Source: Enterococcus hulanensis (GTDB lineage Bacteria > Bacillota > Bacilli > Lactobacillales > Enterococcaceae). From it: a stretch of DNA of 64,000 nt. Where the stretch lies: assembly GCF_005405485.1 (NCBI RefSeq), contig NZ_BJED01000004.1:173230-237229 (forward strand). Direction: 5' to 3'. Position 1 is the first letter of the stretch; every line of letters starts with the position of its first letter. This document shows, in pieces, positions 38,948-47,503 of the stretch. A program made the translations under genes and the position numbers. The notes beneath the pieces were generated by a model. The model made no database searches, was not told the origin of the DNA, and worked only from the letters and a program-made list of their open reading frames with translations.

Positions 38948-40726
38948 TTAATTTACGACCTGTTCTTGTACATACTGCGCGTAAAGCGGATGAGTCGCGA
39001 TCAGCTCATTGTGAGTGCCGTGACCAGTTACTTCCCCTTTTTCAATGAAGTAAATATGATCGGCATCTACGATCGTTGATAACCGGTGAGCGATCACTAA
39101 AGTTGTCCGCCCTTCCATTAATTGATCCAAGGCACGTTGAACTTTTTCTTCTGATTGCGAATCCAAGCTGGCAGTCGCTTCATCCAGCATCAAGATTTTG
39201 GGATCACGTAAGAAAGCTCGAGCGATGGCGATCCGTTGTTTTTGTCCGCCGGATAATTTCACTCCGCGTTCACCTAATTCGGTTTCTAATTGCTCGGGGA
39301 ATTCCCGGACAAATTGATCTGCGTAGGCTAATTCTAAACCATGCCACAATTCTTCCTCTGTTAGTGTCCGCTCCAATCCGTATTGCAGATTCTCACGAAT
39401 ACTTCCAGCAAATACAGCACTATCTTGAGAAACATACCCGATCTGAGAACGCCAGCTCGTCAAGCTAAGATCATCGATCGTGTCATCACCGATTTTAACA
39501 GCACCTTTTACTGGTTGATAGAAACGTTCCAATAATGCAAAGATCGTGGATTTTCCGCCGCCGCTTGGTCCGGCAAATGCGATTACAGTATTCGGTTTTG
39601 CTTCAAAGGAAACGTTTTTTAAGATTGGACGATCTGCTACATATTGAAAAGTTAGATTTTCTGCCTTGATCGTCTTTCCTGCGACATCCACAGTTTTTCC
39701 TGTTTCGATTGGTTCCAAGTCTGTTGTCAAAATTTGTTCAATTCGTTCTGTAGCTCCCATCGCCTTTTGAACTTGCGAGAAAAACATCGCGAAGCTGGCT
39801 GCCGGCATCATGATATTAAATAGATACAATAGGAAAGCAACTAAGTCTCCGCTAGTTAATGTTCCTGCTTGAACGCGAACGGCACCATAACCTAAGATAC
39901 CTACAAATAAACCTAACATAACTGTAGTGATAATGGGCTGCAGCATTGCCTCAACCTTTGCATCTTTAATCCCTAAATGAAAGATTTTATTAATAAATGA
40001 GCCGCCGCTGGTTTTCTCAAATTTTTCCCCATTGCTGGCTTTGATTAAACGAATCTCAGACAGTTTTTCACTCGCTTCTGCATTGAAGTCAGCCGTCGCT
40101 GATTGCAATTGGCGGCCTAACCGAGACATAATCCGGCCGATCGGCATCATGATCAACGCCATGATCGGAACTGCTAAAAACATCATAGCCGCCATTTTCC
40201 AATCCATGACAAACAAGATAATCATCGATCCAACAAGTTGAATCGCCCCAGTAATAAAGTTTGGAAATTGTGTCGCTACTAAATCTTTAATTACCGTCGT
40301 GTCATTTACTAAACGCGAGCTGCTTTCACCCGATTTATGATCGTCGTAATAATCAACCGGCATCTGCAATAAATGACTCCATAATTTTTCCCGTAAGGTT
40401 TTGACAGCACTTTCTCCGGCATACCGCAGTAAGAAACTGCCGATTGCGCCGAAGGCTAATTGAGCCACGAAGGCTAAAACTAAAACAATCAGCATTGTTC
40501 GATCAATTTGTGCTAAATTGCTTGTATCGATCAAGCCTTTTGTTAACTGCGGTACGATCAAACTTGCCCCGCTTGTCAGCAAACTTAAAAACAAACCGAG
40601 CGCAAACAATGATTTCTTAGGATTGACACTTAAAAGTAATCGTAAAAAATCTTTCAATTTGTAACTGCTCTTTTTATTCTCGCCTTCAGAAATTCTTTCA
40701 GGCGCCATACTCATATCCCGATCCAT
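38948..40726 (-). CDS. ABC-type multidrug/lipid half-exporter
   Basis: A 592-residue type IV exporter: about six transmembrane helices (about 35-320), then the ATPase domain with Walker A GPSGGGKST, Q loop YVSQDSAVFAGSIREN, signature LSGGQKQRIAIARAF, Walker B ILMLDEATASLD and switch His in IAHRLS. It works as a homodimer and belongs to the BmrA-like group. GGAGG lies 8 bases from the ATG. It lies 64 bases after the MarR gene on the same strand and is probably exported-substrate responsive through it. The substrate is unknown. Confidence 0.93.
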   Translation of the reverse strand: MDRDMSMAPERISEGENKKSSYKLKDFLRLLLSVNPKKSLFALGLFLSLLTSGASLIVPQLTKGLIDTSNLAQIDRTMLIVLVLAFVAQLAFGAIGSFLLRYAGESAVKTLREKLWSHLLQMPVDYYDDHKSGESSSRLVNDTTVIKDLVATQFPNFITGAIQLVGSMIILFVMDWKMAAMMFLAVPIMALIMMPIGRIMSRLGRQLQSATADFNAEASEKLSEIRLIKASNGEKFEKTSGGSFINKIFHLGIKDAKVEAMLQPIITTVMLGLFVGILGYGAVRVQAGTLTSGDLVAFLLYLFNIMMPAASFAMFFSQVQKAMGATERIEQILTTDLEPIETGKTVDVAGKTIKAENLTFQYVADRPILKNVSFEAKPNTVIAFAGPSGGGKSTIFALLERFYQPVKGAVKIGDDTIDDLSLTSWRSQIGYVSQDSAVFAGSIRENLQYGLERTLTEEELWHGLELAYADQFVREFPEQLETELGERGVKLSGGQKQRIAIARAFLRDPKILMLDEATASLDSQSEEKVQRALDQLMEGRTTLVIAHRLSTIVDADHIYFIEKGEVTGHGTHNELIATHPLYAQYVQEQVVN

Positions 40727-40790
40727 AATTGGTTCCTCCTAGTTCACAGCATTAAAATTTCTGATTGCGAAATTTCACTGCATCTATCAT

Positions 40791-41492
40791 TTAAAAATCT
40801 TCCCATTCGGTGTCTTCTGAATCTTTGGTTTTATCAGATCCATCAAAGCAATCACGATTGCCCCAGAAGTTGCGACGGAAATCATGTTGGAAATTGCGAG
40901 AAAAGTCTCGTGAGGCATTCCGCATCTCACGCTGCATTTGGTTCCGCATTCGATGCTGTTCTTCCCGCGAAAGATTTTGCCAATCCTCCGACCAGTTTTC
41001 AGCGAACTGTTCACGCATCGCTTGCATTTGTCGTAACCGGTCCATTGGATCTACAAAGCGGCCCGCCTGTTTTTGAAAATCTTCTTGCCAACCGGCAGAA
41101 ATCTTTTGCAGGTACTCACTAAATTTCTCCTGTTCTTCCTCCGTCAAGCCTGCGAAAAAGCTCTCACTCATATCCTCGCTGACATAACTAAATTTTTGAG
41201 CTTTCTGTTTGCCCTTTTCAGTTAGAAAAACACGTTTGATCCGTTTGTCATGCTCTTCTTCTTTTCTTACGACATCGCCGCTTTTTTCCATCTTCTTCAT
41301 TAATTCAGCCAATGAACTTGGACGAATATCTAAAATTTCAGCTAACTGGCTTTGAATCAAGCCGTCTTCTTTGGCTAAGATCGCCAACACTCGCTGCTGA
41401 CCATTTAGTTTTTGCCGCTTGCTCATAAATGCATTACTAGCAGAACTGATAAATCGTAATTGACGCATCAAGTCTTTTGTAAATTCACTCAT
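40791..41492 (-). CDS. MarR-family repressor with long C-terminal extension
   Basis: A 233-residue regulator. The first 140 residues are a MarR winged helix: MSKRQKLNGQQRVLAIL, LIQSQLAEILDIRPSSLAELMKKMEKSGDVVRKEEEHDKR (recognition helix and wing). The last 90 residues are an unusual extension rich in Arg, Gln, Asn, Phe and Met, not found in ordinary 140-150-residue MarR proteins. The frame is open to 41513, but AAGGAG points to the ATG at 41492. Two palindromic operators in its promoter suggest autoregulation and control of the downstream exporter. Confidence 0.9.
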   Translation of the reverse strand: MSEFTKDLMRQLRFISSASNAFMSKRQKLNGQQRVLAILAKEDGLIQSQLAEILDIRPSSLAELMKKMEKSGDVVRKEEEHDKRIKRVFLTEKGKQKAQKFSYVSEDMSESFFAGLTEEEQEKFSEYLQKISAGWQEDFQKQAGRFVDPMDRLRQMQAMREQFAENWSEDWQNLSREEQHRMRNQMQREMRNASRDFSRNFQHDFRRNFWGNRDCFDGSDKTKDSEDTEWEDF

Positions 41493-41521
41493 TATTAAAA
41501 TCTCCTTCTTCATTTGTTAAA

Positions 41522-41535
41522 GTTCGGTACCTAAC
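41522..41535. promoter_or_regulatory. MarR operator 2
   Basis: GTTCGGTACCTAAC is a one-base variant of the palindrome at 41557-41570. It lies in the 5' leader of the MarR gene, centre 35 bases from the first operator. Confidence 0.75.
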
Positions 41536-41550
41536 TTTATTTCGATTTTC

Positions 41551-41579
41551 ATTATAGTTCGGTACCGAACAGTTGTCAA
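41551..41579 (-). promoter_or_regulatory. MarR-exporter promoter with operator in its spacer
   Basis: Minus-strand TTGACA (41574-41579), 17-base spacer, TATAAT (41551-41556). The spacer carries the perfect palindrome GTTCGGTACCGAAC at 41557-41570, so a bound repressor would cover both promoter boxes. Confidence 0.9.
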
Positions 41580-41663
41580 CAACTAAGCTGTATTTTCTTC
41601 TGAATCCATCATTTTTAATTTAGCCAATTTCATCTGGACTGTTTACTGATCAATCCAATCCAT

Positions 41664-41700
41664 AAAAAAAGGATTCGACGAAATTCGCCAAATCCTTTTT
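41664..41700 (-). terminator. feo operon terminator
   Basis: Stem AAAAAGGATT/AATCCTTTTT (pairing extended by two more bases) with A/T tracts on both sides. It ends the feoA-feoB transcript before the MarR gene. Confidence 0.75.
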
Positions 41701-41703
41701 GAA

Positions 41704-41838
41704 TTAATGCTTATGTTGTTCTTCTTTAACGGGACAGCCGCTATCGCAATCTTCACAGGAGCTGCCATTTTTGATTCGCCGATAGACGATCACTCCAGCA
41801 CCGCCGAAGATTAATATGCTCAAGATTATAGTTGCCAT
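41704..41838 (-). CDS. FeoB-associated Cys-rich membrane protein, 44 aa
   Basis: A small protein with one helix (TIILSILIFGGAGVIVYRR, about 3-21) and a Cys-rich tail SCEDCDSGCPVKEEQHKH (C28, C31, C35). This is the layout of the small FeoB-associated proteins encoded after feoB in many Firmicutes, thought to assist ferrous iron transport. It overlaps the feoB end by 13 bases. The SD AGGTGAA lies inside feoB, so it is translated with it. Confidence 0.85.
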   Translation of the reverse strand: MATIILSILIFGGAGVIVYRRIKNGSSCEDCDSGCPVKEEQHKH

Positions 41839-43988
41839 TCTTTCACCTCTTTGATCTCTTCAATCGTAATCGTCGGTGTTTTCTTAATAGGTTTTCTTAC
41901 AACGAAGTAAATCATCGCTGCTAATACGATGCCGGCCAAGATCAGGCCAATACCGATCTCACCATTTTCAAAAATCACATGACCAAATTGATACACGATG
42001 AAGCTTACAGCATAAGCCAATCCACATTGATAGCCAATTGCACGCCAAGTCCATTTGATATCGCCCATTTCACGATGAATCGCGCCAATTGCGGCGAAAC
42101 ATGGTGCACATAGTAAGTTAAATACCAAGAATGAATAACCCGCAATCGGTGTGTAGGCCGCCTGCAATGCTTTCCAGATTTCCACCCCGTCTTCTGCTAC
42201 TTCAGCATGACGATATAGAATTCCGAATGTTCCGATCACATTTTCTTTTGCGACCAGACCAGTGATCGCCGCAACAGCTCCGCGCCAATCTCCCCAGCCT
42301 AATGGTGCAAACAACGGTGCAATCAAGCCACCCAAAGCAGCTAGGATACTATCATTCTCATTCACTGATTGTAATGAGAAATTGTAGCTGGAAATAAACC
42401 AGATCACGATGCTTGAAACAAAGATGATTGTTCCTGCACGCTTAACAAAGGCTTTACTGTGATCATAAGTATAACGTATCGTATTACCGATTCTAGGCAT
42501 ATGATATACAGGAAGCTCCATGATGAATGGGGCTGGGTCGCCAGAAAAGAGTTTTGTTTTCTTCAATGCAATCCCTGATAAAACAATCGCGCCCATACCA
42601 ACAAAGTAAGCAGACGGTGCTACCCAACTGCTATTAGGGAAGAATGCACCAGCAATCAATGCGATGATCGGTAATTTCGCCGAACATGGCATAAAGGTAG
42701 TCAGCATCGCGGTCATCCGACGATCCTTTTCATTCTCGATCGTCCGGCTTGCCATAACTCCCGGCACTCCGCAGCCTGTAGCAATCAGCATTGGAATAAA
42801 CGATTTTCCGGATAAACCAAATTTACGGAAAATTCGATCCATGACAAAAGCAATTCGGGACATATAGCCGCAGTCTTCCAAAAGCGCTAAACATAAGAAA
42901 AGCACCATTAATTGCGGAAGGAATCCTAAAACGGCTCCGACTCCAGCAATAATCCCATCCAAAATCAAGTTTTGCATCCACTCGGCAACATTCCATGACT
43001 GCAAGGTTGAGCTGACGAAATTCGGTACAATATCACCGAATAGATTTTCATTCACCCAATCAGTCCCCATTGTCCCGATCGTTTGAATAGCAATATAGTA
43101 GATCAGCCACATGATTAAAGCAAAGATTGGCAGCGCCAAGAAACGGTTCGTTACGACGTGGTCGATCTTATCGGAGATAGACAGCTTAAATTGATCTTCA
43201 TCAACCACACATAAGGTCTTTAAATGAGTAATAAAATTATAGCGTTCATTAATGACCAGACTCTCCGCATCTTCGCCGAAAATCTTTTCTGTGATCTTAA
43301 TGATTTCTCCTATTTCTTTTTGTTGGATCGAGCTAAGATCCAAATCTTTTTTAGCCCGTTCATCTCGCTCAAATAATTTTAAACTATACCAGCGGCTATA
43401 TTTCTCCTGCGCTGTACTGCCTAAAACTTCTTCGATCTCCTTCAGCGCGGCTTCTAAACGATTATCATAATGAGGAAAACTGACTTCCTCTACACCTTTT
43501 TTGATCAGATGCAACGCCTCATTGATTGTCTTATCCAGTCCCCAGTTTTTCAACGCGCTGATACCAACTACCGGCACGCCTAAAGCATAGGATAATTTTT
43601 CCAAATTGATTTGCTTACCGCTTTTTTTGATGATGTCCATCATATTCACGGCTACGATGACGGGAATCCCAGTCTCGATCAATTGTGTCGTCAAATAAAG
43701 ATTTCGCTCAAGATTTGTTCCATCGATAATATTGACGATAGCATCAGGTGTCCCTGAAAGCAGATAATCCCGCGCCACGACTTCTTCAGGAGAATATGGC
43801 GAAAGCGAGTAAATTCCGGGAAGATCATCAATGATCACTTCAGAATCCTTCTTATAAATACCTTCTTTTCGCTCAACCGTTACACCGGGCCAGTTTCCAA
43901 CAAACTGATTGGTTCCGGTCAAGACGTTGAAGGTACTTGTTTTACCACTATTGGGATTTCCTGCTAAAGCAATATGTGTCTTCGCCAT
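41826..43988 (-). CDS. feoB: Ferrous iron transporter FeoB
   Basis: A 720-residue Fe2+ transporter. The N-terminal GTPase domain has G1 GNPNSGKTS (10-18), G3 DLPG and G4 NMMD. After about residue 270, several transmembrane helices include CGVPGVMASRTIENEKDRRM and MPCSAKLPI (Gate motifs with Cys), and a second GATE domain contains CAPCFAAI. The start follows GGAGGCGG and abuts feoA. Middle gene of feoA-feoB-small protein. Confidence 0.96.
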   Translation of the reverse strand: MAKTHIALAGNPNSGKTSTFNVLTGTNQFVGNWPGVTVERKEGIYKKDSEVIIDDLPGIYSLSPYSPEEVVARDYLLSGTPDAIVNIIDGTNLERNLYLTTQLIETGIPVIVAVNMMDIIKKSGKQINLEKLSYALGVPVVGISALKNWGLDKTINEALHLIKKGVEEVSFPHYDNRLEAALKEIEEVLGSTAQEKYSRWYSLKLFERDERAKKDLDLSSIQQKEIGEIIKITEKIFGEDAESLVINERYNFITHLKTLCVVDEDQFKLSISDKIDHVVTNRFLALPIFALIMWLIYYIAIQTIGTMGTDWVNENLFGDIVPNFVSSTLQSWNVAEWMQNLILDGIIAGVGAVLGFLPQLMVLFLCLALLEDCGYMSRIAFVMDRIFRKFGLSGKSFIPMLIATGCGVPGVMASRTIENEKDRRMTAMLTTFMPCSAKLPIIALIAGAFFPNSSWVAPSAYFVGMGAIVLSGIALKKTKLFSGDPAPFIMELPVYHMPRIGNTIRYTYDHSKAFVKRAGTIIFVSSIVIWFISSYNFSLQSVNENDSILAALGGLIAPLFAPLGWGDWRGAVAAITGLVAKENVIGTFGILYRHAEVAEDGVEIWKALQAAYTPIAGYSFLVFNLLCAPCFAAIGAIHREMGDIKWTWRAIGYQCGLAYAVSFIVYQFGHVIFENGEIGIGLILAGIVLAAMIYFVVRKPIKKTPTITIEEIKEVKEWQL

Positions 43989-44459
43989 CTATTCCGCCTC
44001 CTTCGATACGACCACCATCTCTGATTCGTTTTTTCGTAAACTTAATTCATATCCTCGGACCCGCAGCTCGATAGGATCTCCTAAAGGTGCCAGCTTCACG
44101 ACCTTCACTTGTGTCCCTTTTGTCAGTCCCATGTCCATCAAGCGGCGTTTTACTGCACCGGTACCGTGAACATTTACTACAACACCCTGTTCACCAGCAC
44201 TCAACTGATCCAACGAGACCCATGTTTCTTGATCCTCCGTTAGGTCCTTCACAAGTATTTGTTTTAATAAAGACTGAGATAAAGCCAGCCGCGTATTATG
44301 TAATAGAATAATTCCGTTATCGCCAGATTGATTCACGACGGCAACTTTAGAGCCGACGATCATCCCCAAATCCTGCAGCCGATGCTTTAAATCATTTTCC
44401 AACTTCATTTCATCAACCTGAACGACTTGATTCAATGAAACATCTGCCAAAGTTGTCAT
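43989..44459 (-). CDS. feoA: FeoA with two tandem FeoA domains
   Basis: A 156-residue cytoplasmic partner of FeoB. Typical FeoA proteins are about 75-80 residues with one SH3-like domain. Here two copies lie in tandem: domain 1 about 1-75 (KHRLQDLGMIVGSKVAVVNQ ... ILLHNTRLALSQSLLKQI) and domain 2 about 80-156 (KRRLMDMGLTKGTQVKVVKLAPLGDPIELRVRGYELSLRK). The second matches the canonical form better. The frame begins four codons earlier at GTG, but GGTGGAG precedes the ATG at 44459. It ends next to feoB. Confidence 0.93.
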   Translation of the reverse strand: MTTLADVSLNQVVQVDEMKLENDLKHRLQDLGMIVGSKVAVVNQSGDNGIILLHNTRLALSQSLLKQILVKDLTEDQETWVSLDQLSAGEQGVVVNVHGTGAVKRRLMDMGLTKGTQVKVVKLAPLGDPIELRVRGYELSLRKNESEMVVVSKEAE

Positions 44460-44488
44460 ACACTTCTCCACCTAACTCTAATTAATAA

Positions 44489-44503
44489 TGAGAATCTTTC
44501 TCA
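44489..44503. promoter_or_regulatory. Fur-type box of the feo operon
   Basis: TGAGAA-TCT-TTCTCA is a perfect 6-3-6 palindrome, close to the Fur core (TGATAATNATTATCA type). It lies 30 bases before the feoA start and suggests repression by Fe2+-loaded Fur. Confidence 0.75.
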
Positions 44504-44724
44504 CTAAGAATAGCTTCATTTGATAGTAAAGTCAATGAATGGTCGGAGATTTTCTGCTTTTTGTGAGCAATTTGTTTGACAATCACTGATTTATTTGTTT
44601 CTAAATCTATTTTAGCGTTATTAAAAAAACTTTTTTCGAGTAAAAAAACATCTCATAACGCTTTTTTTATTTGTGTAAAGGGATTTTCCTTTGAAACTGT
44701 CCGTTTTCAGCTTTTTTGCAAAAA
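44504..44724. other. Intergenic region between feo and nrd
   Basis: AT-rich and non-coding by inspection. It contains TTGACA at 44576-44581 and a hairpin at 44614-44662 followed by seven T, which could be the promoter and terminator of a small RNA of about 70 bases. The -10 for that promoter is weak. Confidence 0.4.
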
Positions 44725-44771
44725 ACACAAAGAGTAGTATACCAATATTTAACCACCACAATATATGGTAT
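44725..44771 (+). promoter_or_regulatory. Pair of NrdR boxes
   Basis: ACACAAAGAGTAGTAT (44725-44740) and CCACAATATATGGTAT (44756-44771) resemble the 16-base NrdR box ACACWATATATWGTGT. Start-to-start distance is 31 bases, the spacing known for NrdR pairs. The downstream box is the stronger match. They lie just upstream of the nrdHEF promoter. Confidence 0.65.
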
Positions 44772-44778
44772 TAAACGA

Positions 44779-44806
44779 TTGACTTTTTCCCTACATCTTT
44801 TATACT
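44779..44806 (+). promoter_or_regulatory. nrdHEF promoter
   Basis: TTGACT (44779-44784), 16-base spacer, TATACT (44801-44806). It is the next element after the NrdR boxes. Confidence 0.7.
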
Positions 44807-44837
44807 AGTAATTGTAGAAATCAAGGGAGGTAGTCTT

Positions 44838-45056
44838 ATGGTAAAAGTCTATTCAAAAAACAATTGTATGCAGTGTAAAATGGCAAAACGTTATTTAACT
44901 GAGAATCATATTTCATTCGAAGAGGTCAATATCGACAATGAGCCCGAAGCTCTAGGTTTTCTAAAAGATCAAGGTTTCCAAAGTGTCCCAGTTATTTTCG
45001 GCGGACAACAAGCCATCATCGGTTTCCGACCAGATCAATTGAAAGCATTAGCGTAA
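44838..45056 (+). CDS. nrdH: Glutaredoxin-like protein NrdH
   Basis: A 72-residue redoxin giving electrons to the class Ib ribonucleotide reductase. The redox motif is CMQC (Cys10, Cys13), and FQSVPVIFGGQQAIIGFRPDQL is the usual C-terminal half. AGGGAGG lies 8 bases upstream. First gene of nrdHEF. Confidence 0.95.
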   Translation: MVKVYSKNNCMQCKMAKRYLTENHISFEEVNIDNEPEALGFLKDQGFQSVPVIFGGQQAIIGFRPDQLKALA

Positions 45057-45061
45057 TTCGA

Positions 45062-45090
45062 AACTTTGCGATCCACGATTGCAAAGTTTT
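45062..45090 (+). terminator. Terminator-like hairpin after nrdH
   Basis: Perfect AAACTTTGC/GCAAAGTTT arms followed by T-rich sequence. It probably tunes the ratio of nrdH to nrdEF transcripts. Confidence 0.6.
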
Positions 45091-45109
45091 CTTATTTTAT
45101 AAATTGAAA

Positions 45110-45221
45110 GGCGGTACGAACTCGTCCAGCTTTAGAGCGATAAGACTAAAATTTTTCAAAATGGCTTCTCACATTTTGGAAAAATTTTTGCTTATCGCCG
45201 AAAAAGCTAGTTCGTGTAGCC
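45110..45221 (+). repeat. Long imperfect palindrome between nrdH and nrdE
   Basis: Arms of about 50 bases (45110-45163 and 45172-45221) pair around an eight-base loop, so RNA of either strand would make a long hairpin just before nrdE. Its outer part (CGAAAAAGCTAGTTCG near 45199-45214) resembles the dispersed repeat found elsewhere in the window. Likely a MITE-like or other intergenic repeat. Confidence 0.8.
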
Positions 45222-45265
45222 AGACATCAATAGCAGGAAAAAAACAAACAGAAAGATGTGACGAG

Positions 45266-47425
45266 ATGAGTTTGAAGGATCTAGGTGAAGTATCTTACTT
45301 CAAGTTAAACAACGAAATTAACCGTCCAGTAAATGGACAGATCCCACTAAATAAAGATAAAGAAGCCTTAGCAGCTTTTTTCAAAGAAAATGTTGAACCA
45401 AATACCCACACATTTTCTTCCGTTCAAGAAAAAATCGACTATTTAATAGAAGAAGAATTTTTAGAAGCAGAATTTCTTGCGAAGTATACCCCTGCTTTTA
45501 TTGAGAAACTCTTCAATTACTTAGCGGACCAAAAATTTACATTTAAATCATTTATGGCGGCCTATAAATTTTACTCACAATATGCCTTGAAGAATAATGC
45601 GGGCACAGAGTATTTAGAAAGCTATGAAGATCGTGTTGCCTTTAACGCTTTGTATTTTGCGAATGGCGACGAAAAATTGGCATTATCATTAGCTGATGAA
45701 ATGATCCATCAACGTTACCAACCGGCTACCCCTTCATTTTTAAATGCTGGACGTAAACGCCGCGGCGAATTGGTGTCTTGTTTCTTGATCCAAGTAACAG
45801 ATGATATGAACAGCATCGGCCGTTCAATCAACTCAGCGCTGCAATTATCACGCATCGGCGGCGGCGTAGGGATCAACCTATCAAACTTGCGTGAAGCAGG
45901 TTCACCAATTAAAGGCTACGATGGTGCCGCTAGCGGTGTGGTTCCAGTCATGAAATTATTCGAAGACAGCTTTTCTTATTCTAATCAATTAGGCCAGCGT
46001 CAAGGTGCCGGTGTGGTTTACTTAGATGTTTTCCATCCGGATATTGAAATGTTCTTATCTGCTAAAAAAGAAAACGCAGATGAAAAGATCCGCGTGAAGA
46101 CTCTTTCACTTGGTGTAACGGTACCGGATAAATTTTACGAATTGGCTCGTAAAAATGAGGATATGTATTTGTTCAGCCCTTATGGTGTCGAACGTGAATA
46201 TGGTGTCCCTTATTCTTATGTTGATATTACAAAGGAATACGACAACTTAGTTGCAAATCCAAATATCCGCAAGAAAAAAATTCGTGCCCGTGATTTAGAA
46301 AATGAACTCTCTAAATTGCAGCAGGAATCTGGTTATCCATATATCATCAACATCGATACGGCCAACCGGACCAACCCGATCGACGGAAAAATCGTTATGA
46401 GTAATTTATGTTCTGAGATTTTACAGGTCCAAACCCCTTCTACCATCAATGGACGTCAAGAATATGATGTACTAGGTACTGATATTTCATGCAACCTTGG
46501 TTCAACCAATATCGTCAACCTGATGGAAAGTCCAGACTTTGGTCAATCGGTTCGTACTATGACTCGGGCTTTGACCTTTGTCACCGATGAATCAGATATC
46601 GAAGTGGTTCCTTCTATTCAAAACGGTAATAAATTGAATCATACGATTGGTTTAGGTGCGATGGGCTTGCATAGCTTCTTCGCCAAGCATTTGATGGAAT
46701 ATGGTTCAGAAGAATCCATCGACTTTACCAATATTTATTTCACTTTATTAAACTATTGGACATTGGTGGAAAGTAATGAATTAGCGAAAGAACGCAAGAC
46801 TGTCTTCCATAACTTTGAAAAATCAGACTATGCGAATGGTTCTTATTTTGATAAATACACAACCGGCGAATTCGTTCCAAAAACAGACAAGGTCAAAGAA
46901 ATCTTTAAAGATATCTTCGTGCCGACTGCTGAAGATTGGAAAAACTTAAAAGCAGCCATTCAAAAAGATGGTTTGTATCACCAAAACCGCTTGGCCGTTG
47001 CGCCGAATGGTTCGATCTCTTATATCAATGATACTAGTGCCAGCTTGCATCCGATCACTCGTTTGATCGAAGAACGTCAAGAAAAGAAAATTGGTAAGAT
47101 TTATTATCCAGCGCCTTACTTGAATAATGACACCTTACCTTATTACACTTCTGCTTATGATATGGATATGCGTAAAGTGATCGATGTATACGCAACAGCT
47201 CAACAGCATATCGATCAAGGAATGAGTTTGACCTTATTTATGCGTTCTGAAATTCCAGACGGTTTGTACGAATGGAAAACAGAAAGCAAACAAACAACAC
47301 GTGATTTGAATATCTTACGTAACTATGCCTTTTATAAAGGCTGCAAATCGATTTATTATGTGCGGACCTTTACGGATGATGCCGAAGAAATCGGATCAAA
47401 CCAATGTGAAAGCTGCGTAATCTAA
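45266..47425 (+). CDS. nrdE: Class Ib ribonucleotide reductase, large subunit
   Basis: A 719-residue enzyme reducing ribonucleoside diphosphates with the NrdF radical. Seen: RGELVSCFLIQVTDDMNSIGRSI, GGGVGINLSNLREAGSPIKG, NLCSEILQVQTPS (active-site Cys), and the C-terminal redox pair CESCVI (mobile tail). The frame runs back to a TTG at 45104 through the palindrome, but the family start is MSLKDLGEVSYFKLNN at 45266. SD there is weak (GAAAGATGTGACGAG). nrdI is absent between nrdH and nrdE. Confidence 0.96.
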   Translation: MSLKDLGEVSYFKLNNEINRPVNGQIPLNKDKEALAAFFKENVEPNTHTFSSVQEKIDYLIEEEFLEAEFLAKYTPAFIEKLFNYLADQKFTFKSFMAAYKFYSQYALKNNAGTEYLESYEDRVAFNALYFANGDEKLALSLADEMIHQRYQPATPSFLNAGRKRRGELVSCFLIQVTDDMNSIGRSINSALQLSRIGGGVGINLSNLREAGSPIKGYDGAASGVVPVMKLFEDSFSYSNQLGQRQGAGVVYLDVFHPDIEMFLSAKKENADEKIRVKTLSLGVTVPDKFYELARKNEDMYLFSPYGVEREYGVPYSYVDITKEYDNLVANPNIRKKKIRARDLENELSKLQQESGYPYIINIDTANRTNPIDGKIVMSNLCSEILQVQTPSTINGRQEYDVLGTDISCNLGSTNIVNLMESPDFGQSVRTMTRALTFVTDESDIEVVPSIQNGNKLNHTIGLGAMGLHSFFAKHLMEYGSEESIDFTNIYFTLLNYWTLVESNELAKERKTVFHNFEKSDYANGSYFDKYTTGEFVPKTDKVKEIFKDIFVPTAEDWKNLKAAIQKDGLYHQNRLAVAPNGSISYINDTSASLHPITRLIEERQEKKIGKIYYPAPYLNNDTLPYYTSAYDMDMRKVIDVYATAQQHIDQGMSLTLFMRSEIPDGLYEWKTESKQTTRDLNILRNYAFYKGCKSIYYVRTFTDDAEEIGSNQCESCVI

Positions 47426-47503
47426 CTATGACTGTTACCTCTCCTGCCTTTGCTTGAGAGGTAATGCTATGCACTAGATATAAACACTTTAGGAGGAATA
47501 TCC

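Noticed and set aside
44740-44755. TACCAATATTTAACCA as the first NrdR box
   Set aside because: It matches in part, but would sit only 16 bases before the stronger box; NrdR pairs are usually about 31 bases apart, which the 44725 site satisfies.
45104-45265. Longer nrdE start (TTG)
   Set aside because: The extra codons come from the palindrome, not from a protein family; the usual N-terminus begins at 45266.
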